DNA from: Pseudomonadota bacterium
Lineage (GTDB): Bacteria > Pseudomonadota > Alphaproteobacteria > Acetobacterales > Acetobacteraceae
Direction of reading: 5' to 3'
DNA: 5,821 nucleotides
Assembly (NCBI GenBank): GCA_021841985.1
Contig: JAKCCP010000149.1
Span: forward strand, 1-5,821
In this document: positions 1 through 5,373 of the stretch, piece after piece
How the letters are laid out: each line of letters opens with the position of its first letter
Position numbering within the stretch: the first letter of the stretch is position 1
Translations under genes and position numbers: made by a program
Notes under the pieces: generated by a model
Databases searched by the model: none
Seen by the model: only the letters and a program-made list of their open reading frames with translations
What the model was told of the DNA's origin: nothing

Positions 1-311
1 TCATGGAAGGCGTCGACCGCCGGAGAGGGTATCGCGCCTAGCGCCTTAATGTGACGGATAAGCATCGCACAAAAATATGCTTCGTCTTGCTGGATGGCCG
101 CCACCAATTCCGCGATTGGGCCGCTATCAGCCGCGCGTGCGCTTTCCAGAATGACGCGCAAGACAGCGTGTTCCGCCTCCAATAGAACGTTTAGGAATGC
201 GATCAGTTCATCTTTGCCAGCATAGCCCATATAGGCGTCATCCGCTTCATGCATCAAACAGGCTGGCGAGCTTACTTCGACGGGGTAAAGGTTATCATTT
301 GGGTTTGTCAT
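1..311 (-). CDS. DUF6306-like small helical protein, C-terminus cut by window edge
   Basis: An open frame starts at ATG 311-309 and runs to the left edge without a stop, giving 103 complete codons. A strong Shine-Dalgarno, GGAGGG (minus strand, 326-321), lies 9 nt before the ATG and fixes the start. The N-terminus has a short conserved-looking segment, SPACLMHEADDAYMGYAG (residues 15-32). Two amphipathic helices follow: about 34-60 with E45, E47 and H48 (LLEAEH), and about 65-91 with D76, E77 and H87 (QQDEAYFCAMLIRHIKALG). From memory this pattern matches proteins named DUF6306, which have no established function. The paired Glu/His helices hint at a ferritin-like four-helix bundle that could bind metal, but that is inference. 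The gene is co-directional with and downstream of nsrR, separated by a 192-bp gap, so it probably has its own promoter and may belong to the same NO regulon. The coding call is firm; the family name is tentative. Confidence 0.75.
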   Translation of the reverse strand, partial: MTNPNDNLYPVEVSSPACLMHEADDAYMGYAGKDELIAFLNVLLEAEHAVLRVILESARAADSGPIAELVAAIQQDEAYFCAMLIRHIKALGAIPSPAVDAFH

Positions 312-379
312 TGCACGACACCCTCCACTCTCACGCACCATGTTTGGCGGACTTGCTTCGGAAAAGCGAGCCGCGTTCG

Positions 380-391
380 GCTGATATCAGC
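380..391. repeat. Perfect 12-bp palindrome GCTGATATCAGC, candidate operator
   Basis: GCTGATATCAGC is identical to its reverse complement. It lies 69 bp upstream of the DUF6306-like start codon, a plausible distance for an operator or promoter element. The flanking bases do not extend the symmetry. The minus-strand heptamer CTGATAT also occurs upstream of norZ (4986-4992). Function is unknown and a 12-bp palindrome may arise by chance. Confidence 0.35.
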
Positions 392-395
392 GTCT

Positions 396-411
396 TTGAC
401 CCGCTTGACCC
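396..411. repeat. Tandem direct repeat TTGACCC, 9-bp period
   Basis: Two identical heptamers TTGACCC (396-402 and 405-411, plus strand; GGGTCAA on the minus strand) are separated by two bases and lie 4 bp from the 12-bp palindrome. The 9-bp period is close to one helical turn, so both copies would face nearly the same side of the DNA. Binding by a regulator is inference only. Confidence 0.35.
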
Positions 412-503
412 TACTGTAGACAAAGCTTCCGATCCTGCCAACAGACATCACGCGGCATGGTCCGCCCCGGTCGCGGCGACTGGTCGTCGATGAATTACGC
501 GAT

Positions 504-992
504 CTAATGCCTCTTGTGGACGGAGAATGATGAGTTGGCGGCGACTGTGTGCTGGGCCGATGGCGAGAGGCCGAGGGCGCGCCGCAGCTTCAAGCGCGGG
601 CCGATTAGATCGGCGAGGGTATAGCGATCGAGTACGGCAAGAAACGCCGCAGCGGCCGCAGTGAGGGCTTTTTCCAAAACGCAGGCGGCGTGGAGCGGGC
701 AGGCCCCGGGGTCTTCGAAACAGGCAGCGATGGCGAAATCCGGCTCGGTGCGGCGTACCACCGCGCCGAGATTGATGGCTGCGGGCGGCTTCGCGAGCCG
801 TATGCCACCTGAGCGCCCGCGAATCGTCTGCACGTCCCCCGCGAGGCCCAGCTGGTGAACCACTTTGGTGAGGTGGTTTTCAGAAATATTGTAGACTTTG
901 GCAATTTCTGACACCGTCACCAGACGCTCGGAGCAAAGCGCGAGGAACATCAGGGTTCGAAGAGTATAGTCGGTGTAAATGGTCAATTGCAC
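504..992 (-). CDS. nsrR: NsrR, Rrf2-family nitric-oxide-sensing transcriptional repressor
   Basis: A 162-residue cytoplasmic DNA-binding protein starting at GTG 992-990. The start is chosen because the NsrR N-terminus is normally (M)QLTxxTDYxLRxL, and here it reads VQLTIYTDYTLRTL. The frame stays open to an ATG at 1103, but that extension overlaps nnrS and does not look like the family. A weak purine-rich ribosome site (AGAAGAAAG) precedes the GTG. The winged helix spans about residues 2-70, with recognition region SENHLTKVVHQL (37-48) and wing RGRSGGIRLAKP (58-69). Three cysteines, C91, C98 and C104 (CX6CX5C), would hold the Fe-S cluster. D8 matches the non-Cys ligand described for the [4Fe-4S] Streptomyces NsrR. 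NO attack on the cluster releases DNA and derepresses NO-defence genes (established for the family). The C-terminal tail after about residue 140 looks somewhat longer than in E. coli NsrR. It lies 44 bp after nnrS and is probably co-transcribed with it, which would give feedback control of the locus. Confidence 0.93.
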   Translation of the reverse strand: MQLTIYTDYTLRTLMFLALCSERLVTVSEIAKVYNISENHLTKVVHQLGLAGDVQTIRGRSGGIRLAKPPAAINLGAVVRRTEPDFAIAACFEDPGACPLHAACVLEKALTAAAAAFLAVLDRYTLADLIGPRLKLRRALGLSPSAQHTVAANSSFSVHKRH

Positions 993-1036
993 GGCATTCG
1001 TCTTTCTTCTGAGAGTTGGCCCGGCACTGCGTCCGC

Positions 1037-2221
1037 CTATCTTCTTGGCCAAACGAAGAGCGGTCCATAAAGTCCTGCGAACAATATGAAGGCGGCGCTC
1101 CATGCCAGCCCCGCCAGAGCCAGCAAAAGCAAATATTGCGCCCCGGCCAGCGGCGCTGAGAGGCGAAAAACCGCAGCCAGCGTAACGAGGGCATAGATCA
1201 CCGTCGTGCCCACACCGGCGGTAAGCGGCCGCCCGCTATGACCCAGCGTCGCGCGGGTCATGACGGCGAGGGTCATGGTGCCAATTGCCCCCACGGTGAG
1301 AGCATGAAGCGCCGTCGTGTGGGGCAGCCAGGGAAGAAACGTGCCAAGCCCCAGCAGGAGAAAACCGCAAGCGAGCCAGCCATAGCCAAGATGGAGGACA
1401 AAGAGCAGAGGTTCGCGCCGAGTCGCCCACCCGCGCCAACGCCGCAGCCGAAGCAAGAGCGCAGTACCAGCAGCCAACGCCGCCCACGGCATCACCCGGC
1501 CCGTCGGCGCAACTACGAGAAAAACCAAAGCAGCGATCACCAGCGTCAATACCACCTGATCGATCATGCCGAACGAAGCCGGCGGCGCGATCTCCGGACG
1601 TTTCTTGACGAGCCAGTTGCGGGTGAAACTCGGGATAATGCGCCCGCCGATCAGGCTGATGAGGGCAAGCAGTGTCGCGACGCCAAGGCGGTTGCCGATC
1701 TCGGCCGTATCGCATAGGCCGAGCGCCGCGAGATGGACTAGGAAATTGCCAGTCAGCAAAACCGCAAGAGCGCCTAACATCGGAAGATTTCGCCAATTGT
1801 GTCCCGAGATGATCTCGCGTGCAACAACACCCAAAAATACCGCGGGAAAAGCAAGATCGGTGATCGACGCGGTGACCGGGCCGATCACGCCTGCGGTGAG
1901 GCATGCAGCCCGCCCGGCCAGCCACAACGCCGCCAACCCCATGAGCGGCAGCCCCTGAAGCGGCATCCGTCCCGTCCAGTTGGGGATGGCGGTGAGCAAA
2001 AACCCAGCGACGGTAGCGGCGCCGAATCCGAACACCATTTCGTGGACATGCCAAATCACCGGCGGCAAAGCCATCGGCAGACGTAGCGCGTTCGTGAACA
2101 GGGCGATCCAAACTGGCACGGCCAACGCCGCCCACAGCGCAGAAAGCAAAAAAAACGGTCGGTAGCCCGCGGCAAACAGTGCCGGGCCGTACCACAAGCG
2201 ATAACGCGGAATGGCATTCAT
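1037..2221 (-). CDS. nnrS: NnrS family haem/copper membrane protein of the NO response
   Basis: A 394-residue, strongly hydrophobic protein with about 12 predicted membrane helices, the usual size and layout of NnrS. Family landmarks are GYRPFFLLSALWA (19-31), WHVHEMVFGFG (57-67, with H58 and H60), FLLTAIPNWTGR (74-85), GGRIIPSFTRNWL (192-204), HALTVGAIGTMTLAVMTRA (306-324) and GHSGRPL (327-333). Conserved His such as H58, H60, H163, H277, H306 and H328 are candidate metal or haem ligands. NnrS relieves nitrosative stress in bacteria such as Vibrio cholerae, and the Rhodobacter protein was reported to carry haem and copper; its exact chemistry is unsettled. It follows the DUF488 gene by 16 bp, and no good Shine-Dalgarno is visible before ATG 2221-2219. 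Translation may therefore depend on coupling to the upstream gene. The start is supported by the family-typical N-terminus beginning shortly after it. Confidence 0.95.
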   Translation of the reverse strand: MNAIPRYRLWYGPALFAAGYRPFFLLSALWAALAVPVWIALFTNALRLPMALPPVIWHVHEMVFGFGAATVAGFLLTAIPNWTGRMPLQGLPLMGLAALWLAGRAACLTAGVIGPVTASITDLAFPAVFLGVVAREIISGHNWRNLPMLGALAVLLTGNFLVHLAALGLCDTAEIGNRLGVATLLALISLIGGRIIPSFTRNWLVKKRPEIAPPASFGMIDQVVLTLVIAALVFLVVAPTGRVMPWAALAAGTALLLRLRRWRGWATRREPLLFVLHLGYGWLACGFLLLGLGTFLPWLPHTTALHALTVGAIGTMTLAVMTRATLGHSGRPLTAGVGTTVIYALVTLAAVFRLSAPLAGAQYLLLLALAGLAWSAAFILFAGLYGPLFVWPRR

Positions 2222-2237
2222 GTTCTGATGTTTTGCC

Positions 2238-2606
2238 TCAATCTTGCATCAAGATGTCGCGGAGCACGACCGCGTTGTTATGGGCCTCATCATGGGCGGC
2301 GAAAAGCAAAGTCATGTCCTGCGCCGCGTGCAGGGCACGCAATTGTGCCAAGACCTCGGGATGCGCCAGGAGTTCGCCAACATAGCGCGATTTGAACTCA
2401 TCGAAGCGCGCCGCGTCATGGCCAAACCAGCGGCGCAATTCCGTGCTCGGCGCCGCTTCCTTGAGCCAGAGATCAATCGCCGATTCCGTTTTTTTCAAGC
2501 CGCGCGGCCAGAGGCGATCGACCAAAATCCGCAAGCCTTCACCACGCGCCGGCGGGTCATAGACCCGCCGGCTCCCGATCGTGTGGTGATGGCGCATTGC
2601 GGTCAT
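2238..2606 (-). CDS. DUF488 family (YeaO-like) protein
   Basis: A 122-residue soluble protein, about the normal length for the YeaO-like branch of DUF488. Signature segments are RVYDPPARGEGLRILVDRLWPRG (residues 14-36 in two adjoining blocks, RVYDPP and LVDRLWPRG), WLKEAAPSTELRRWFGHD (47-64), RFDEFKSRYVGEL (67-79) and the strand MTLLFAAHDEAHNNAVVL (98-115). No catalytic activity is firmly established for the family, and I do not assign one. It sits between norZ (12 bp upstream) and nnrS (16 bp downstream), all on one strand, so it is almost certainly in the same transcript. ATG 2606-2604 is chosen as the start. An in-frame ATG at 2597-2595 is an alternative; neither has a strong ribosome site (GAGCGA lies a few bases before the first). 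Linkage to NO genes suggests a role in nitrosative stress, which is inference. Confidence 0.9.
   Translation of the reverse strand: MTAMRHHHTIGSRRVYDPPARGEGLRILVDRLWPRGLKKTESAIDLWLKEAAPSTELRRWFGHDAARFDEFKSRYVGELLAHPEVLAQLRALHAAQDMTLLFAAHDEAHNNAVVLRDILMQD
2241..2255. repeat. Inverted repeat ATCTTG-CAT-CAAGAT at the end of the DUF488 gene, upstream of nnrS
   Basis: Six-base arms, ATCTTG and CAAGAT, flank a 3-base centre. The element overlaps the last codons of the DUF488 gene (encoding ILMQD) and ends 20 bp before the nnrS start. It could be an operator or a small RNA hairpin, or simply coding sequence. It does not match the long AT-rich NsrR consensus of E. coli. Confidence 0.3.
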
Positions 2607-2618
2607 TTTATCGCTCGA

Positions 2619-4934
2619 TCATTCGGCAGGTGCCTTACGCGGAGCCGCCCCATGCGCCGATACGGTGAAGAACGGACGGATACGGATGATAAAATCCCAG
2701 GTCATGATCAGCGCTCCCAAGGCGAAAATGACATCCCCAACGATGCGGATCCATTGCCAAAACAGCGTCTTATCGTAGAACGCCTGGCTTCGCGCATAGG
2801 CGAGCCCATGCTCATAGACCGCTTCGAGCTGCGGCCAGCCGACCGGAAAGAACGTCAGAACGACCCACAGGATGACGCCAACATTGTAAAGCACGAACGC
2901 GATATAACCGGGTCGATCACTTACCGGCGCGTCACCGCCGGCGTACCGCAGGCAGAAATAGACCATCCCGATCGCGAGCAAACCGAAAGCACCAAAGAGA
3001 GCGGTATGAGCATGATTGAGCGTCAGCGTTGTTGCGTGTTCGTAGTAGTTAACAAGGGGCGCGTTCAGCGTTCCCCCACCAAACACACCCGCACCAACGA
3101 AATTCCACAACGCCGCGCCTATGATATAAGTATAGGCAAGGCCATAGCGGAATTCGCTGTGGCTTCGCAGCAGCCGGCGATGTTCTTCCGCCTCGATTAC
3201 CAGGAGGAGCAATGGCAACACCTCGATGAAGGAAAACATGCTCCCTGCTGGCACCCAAATCGCCGGTGCGCCCGCCCAGTACCAATGGTGCCCAGTTCCG
3301 ATGACACCCCCAAGAAAGACGAGAACGGTTTCGAACAACACGGTCCGCATTGCCAAGCGTCGCGATACCAAGCCAACTGCGACCAAGAGATAAGCCGTGA
3401 CCACGGCAGCAAAAAACTCAAAAGATTGTTCGACCCAGAGATGCACAACCCACCAACGCCAGTAATCGGTGATGGTAAAAGACGGGCTGACATGGGTTAT
3501 CGGCACCATGCCAAACCAGTAGAGCACAGCGATGTTTACCGTACTCGCCCAGAATAAATGCTCAAGCGTGATGCGGCCTGTCCAAAATTGCTTGGTTGCG
3601 TCGCGAAGCAGGACAAAACTCGGCCAAAGCGCGCGGAAGACCATGAAGCTCCAAAGGGCAAGGCCGACCGCGAAGCCGATTTGCCAGGCGCGACCCAACT
3701 GCAGATAAGAAAGGCCCTGATTGCCGAACCAAAACCATGTCTTGGTGATAAAACCCATGATACCAAGGTAATCTCCGAGCAACGCTCCGGCGACGACGAC
3801 CACGGTCACAACAAAAAGCAGGTAAACCAATTTCGCCTGCCCCGCTGCCTCTCGTCCGCTGATGAGGGGAGCGAGAAAAAGCGCAGAACCTATCCAGGAA
3901 AGTCCAATCCACACGATCGGCGCTTGGATATGAATTGAACGTAGTGCATTAAACGGCAAGAATGCATTGAGCGCGAGGCCATAAAAATTACTGCGTTCGG
4001 CATAATCATGCGCCATGATGCCCCCGGCCCCAATCTGCGCGAGCAGGATCAAGGCGACGACCAGGAAATAGGGACCGACCGCGCGTTGCGAAGGGGTGAG
4101 CGGTTTGAAATCTCGGAATAGGATTTCCGTCTTCCCCTCAGAACCGCTCAAGATATAGTGATTATAGGCATAAAGAACGAGACCAAATGCAAAAAACGTG
4201 AACATGAAGGAAATCCAAGTCCATGAAAAACTTGTCGTCGTCGGCGCGTTGCCGACGGAGGGCTCGTAGGGCCAATTGTTGGTATAGGAGTAGTTTTCAC
4301 CCTGTCGGCGCGCGATCGTTGTCAGCGATGAGTAAATCAGAAAGTCCGCTGTCGCAGCCGCCTGTTCAGCACTCAAGCTATAGGCACGCGTGTAGCCAGT
4401 TTTTGCATCTGTGTTGAGAAGCGTCTGTACGATCTCCGGGCGCAGCGCTGAGATCGCGTCTGCCAAAGCAGGCGGGAGCGTTACAGTATTCTCCCAGAGA
4501 TGCACATCCCGCAACATTTCCTGCATGGCGATGCGGACCTCATATTGTTCGCCCGCACCCAGATGTTCGAGGGGTTTTCCGAATTTCGCCAGCGCGATAT
4601 TTTGTGCGGTTTTTTCGCCGAGAGCGACGAGGTATTGCGCGGTATAGTCCGGCCCATAATAGGAGCCCATACCGTAGAGGCTGCCATAATCCATCAAATC
4701 GGCCTGCTGAAACCCCGCCTTGCCAGCGATGATATCGGTGCTTGTTATGACGGTTTTACCATCGGCACTGACGAATTTCTCTGGCAGTGGCGGTGCCTCG
4801 TGATAGGTATAGACGGTACCCCAAGCCAATAGCGCGAATAATACGATTGCCAAGATAAACAGCGTCCATTTCAAGAGCGTTGTCACACTGTCTCGCTCTT
4901 GTTCCGGAACACCGTGAGCAGCGATGGATGACAT
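2619..4934 (-). CDS. norZ: Quinol-dependent nitric oxide reductase (qNOR), single-subunit
   Basis: A complete 771-residue inner-membrane enzyme of the haem-copper oxidase superfamily that reduces 2 NO to N2O with quinol electrons; it is often annotated norB. Helix 1 (about 23-42) is followed by a large non-cytoplasmic domain (about 43-234) that contains DYGSLYGMGSYYGPDYTA. There is no CXXCH motif, as expected for the quinol type and unlike NorC. About 13 more helices follow. By comparison with characterised NORs, low-spin haem b ligands are H335 (RSIHIQAP) and H643, haem b3 is held by H641 (LNHAHTALFG), and FeB by H498 (VVHLWVEQ), H549 and H550 (GTGHHWYWAG). E502 and E506 match the conserved active-site glutamates. 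All key residues are present and the length is normal, so the enzyme should be functional. The start at ATG 4934-4932 has a clear AGGAG site 8 nt upstream. norC, norQ and norD are not seen here and are not needed by qNOR. The gene heads the DUF488-nnrS-nsrR run. Confidence 0.97.
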   Translation of the reverse strand: MSSIAAHGVPEQERDSVTTLLKWTLFILAIVLFALLAWGTVYTYHEAPPLPEKFVSADGKTVITSTDIIAGKAGFQQADLMDYGSLYGMGSYYGPDYTAQYLVALGEKTAQNIALAKFGKPLEHLGAGEQYEVRIAMQEMLRDVHLWENTVTLPPALADAISALRPEIVQTLLNTDAKTGYTRAYSLSAEQAAATADFLIYSSLTTIARRQGENYSYTNNWPYEPSVGNAPTTTSFSWTWISFMFTFFAFGLVLYAYNHYILSGSEGKTEILFRDFKPLTPSQRAVGPYFLVVALILLAQIGAGGIMAHDYAERSNFYGLALNAFLPFNALRSIHIQAPIVWIGLSWIGSALFLAPLISGREAAGQAKLVYLLFVVTVVVVAGALLGDYLGIMGFITKTWFWFGNQGLSYLQLGRAWQIGFAVGLALWSFMVFRALWPSFVLLRDATKQFWTGRITLEHLFWASTVNIAVLYWFGMVPITHVSPSFTITDYWRWWVVHLWVEQSFEFFAAVVTAYLLVAVGLVSRRLAMRTVLFETVLVFLGGVIGTGHHWYWAGAPAIWVPAGSMFSFIEVLPLLLLVIEAEEHRRLLRSHSEFRYGLAYTYIIGAALWNFVGAGVFGGGTLNAPLVNYYEHATTLTLNHAHTALFGAFGLLAIGMVYFCLRYAGGDAPVSDRPGYIAFVLYNVGVILWVVLTFFPVGWPQLEAVYEHGLAYARSQAFYDKTLFWQWIRIVGDVIFALGALIMTWDFIIRIRPFFTVSAHGAAPRKAPAE

Positions 4935-4942
4935 GTCCGTTT

Positions 4943-4947
4943 CTCCT
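4943..4947 (-). promoter_or_regulatory. Ribosome binding site of norZ (AGGAG)
   Basis: The minus strand reads GAGGAGAAACGGAC directly before the ATG, placing AGGAG 8 nt upstream. This is the clearest Shine-Dalgarno of the norZ-DUF488-nnrS-nsrR run. It fixes the norZ start at 4934 and suggests strong translation of the reductase relative to the weakly marked genes after it. Confidence 0.8.
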
Positions 4948-4996
4948 CATATCGAAAAAGCAGTGTCTATCCGATTCCTTCGTCAATATCAGAGTG

Positions 4997-5012
4997 TCGG
5001 TCGCGCGATCGA
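4997..5012. repeat. Imperfect 16-bp palindrome upstream of norZ, candidate operator
   Basis: TCGGTCGCGCGATCGA pairs with itself at seven of eight positions per half. Its centre is about 70 bp upstream of the norZ start codon. The octamer CGGTCGCG recurs inside another imperfect dyad (467-483) upstream of the DUF6306-like gene, so a shared regulator is possible. In GC-rich DNA such short symmetry may also be chance. Confidence 0.3.
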
Positions 5013-5040
5013 AAGATCATACTTCCTTCTCTCCGCGCGG

Positions 5041-5373
5041 TCATTCTTCACCCTCGCGGATGCGAAAATGCGCCTTCGCCGCCGCCGACATGAAGCGCGG
5101 CGACCAGGGAGGCTCCCACACCACAGAGACGAATACCGCGGTGACCCCTGGCTCCTCCGCCAACCTCTGCTCGACCCCGCCGACGATATAGTCCTGCGCA
5201 GGGCAACCCGGGGTGGTCATGGTCATGGTCACGTCGATCACGCCGCCTTCGATCTCGATGCCATAGAGGAGACCGAGATCGACGATGTTGTAGCCAAGTT
5301 CAGGATCGATCACGTCGCGTAAGGCTTCGCGGACGGCGTCTTCGCACAATGCGGCGGCCGGAGGTTCGGTCAT
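5041..5373 (-). CDS. MIP18/PaaD-like (DUF59) metal-sulfur cluster assembly protein
   Basis: A 110-residue soluble protein starting at ATG 5373-5371. The frame is open further upstream (to 5490), but that part is Arg/Ala-rich, lies inside the preceding gene and is not family-like. The chosen ATG overlaps the upstream TGA as ATGA, a classic translational coupling arrangement. Family motifs are DPELGYNIVDLGLLYG (23-38), TMTTPGCP (51-58) with the conserved Cys57, and VVWEPPWSPRFMSAAA (84-99). Relatives (SufT, PaaD, human MIP18/CIAO2) act in maturation of Fe-S proteins. The trailing WEPPWSP segment is also usual in bacterial members. Here it pairs with a DUF2249 protein and precedes norZ by 106 bp. 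That context suggests a role in building or repairing Fe-S or haem/iron centres damaged by NO, which is inference. Family assignment is secure; the client protein is unknown. Confidence 0.93.
   Translation of the reverse strand: MTEPPAAALCEDAVREALRDVIDPELGYNIVDLGLLYGIEIEGGVIDVTMTMTTPGCPAQDYIVGGVEQRLAEEPGVTAVFVSVVWEPPWSPRFMSAAAKAHFRIREGEE

Larger units (their letters stand above)
312..503 (-). promoter_or_regulatory. Intergenic region between nsrR and the DUF6306-like gene, probable promoter
   Basis: No convincing gene lies in these 192 bases. A plus-strand open frame over 197-493 reads as low-quality peptide and overlaps the real gene. The region holds a perfect 12-bp palindrome (380-391), two TTGACCC copies 9 bp apart (396-402 and 405-411, plus strand) and an imperfect 17-bp dyad, CCGGTCGCGGCGACTGG (467-483). 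A good ribosome binding site sits at its gene-proximal end. I could not pick a convincing -35/-10 pair or a canonical NsrR, FNR or NnrR box. The promoter role is inferred from position and length. Confidence 0.4.
4935..5040 (-). promoter_or_regulatory. Intergenic region upstream of norZ, probable internal promoter/operator
   Basis: These 106 bases separate the DUF59 gene from norZ and are the longest gap before nsrR, so a norZ promoter here is likely. The region holds a near-perfect 16-bp dyad, TCGGTCGCGCGATCGA (4997-5012, plus strand), with one mismatched pair. Just downstream in the direction of norZ is CTGATATTGAC (4982-4992, minus strand), a possible weak -10 or operator element. CCGCGCGG (5033-5040) abuts the upstream stop codon but has no T-tract, so it is not a standard terminator. 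No canonical NsrR, FNR or NnrR box was recognised. Confidence 0.4.

Noticed and set aside
197..493. Plus-strand 98-codon frame at the left end
   Set aside because: It overlaps the DUF6306-like gene and its upstream region, has no domain character, and the opposite strand has the better start and ribosome site.
993..1103. N-terminal extension of NsrR to an ATG at 1103
   Set aside because: It overlaps the nnrS 3' end, is basic and unlike the family, and the canonical NsrR N-terminus begins at the GTG at 992.
1236..2195. 319-codon minus-strand frame inside nnrS
   Set aside because: It lies in another frame of a clear NnrS gene and has no family resemblance; composition is that of a shifted frame.
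2222..2243. FNR/NnrR-like box upstream of nnrS (TTGAG and ATCAG half-sites)
   Set aside because: The half-sites are 7 bp apart instead of 4 and each is imperfect, so it does not fit the known boxes.
2244..3557. Long plus-strand open frame of 437 codons antisense to the DUF488 gene and norZ
   Set aside because: The peptide is rich in Arg, Gln, His and Pro with no recognisable domain. It lies wholly opposite two well-supported genes, so it is a GC-rich shadow frame.
5033..5040. CCGCGCGG after the DUF59 stop as a terminator
   Set aside because: The palindrome is only 8 bp, has no loop and no following T-run, so it does not fit an intrinsic terminator.
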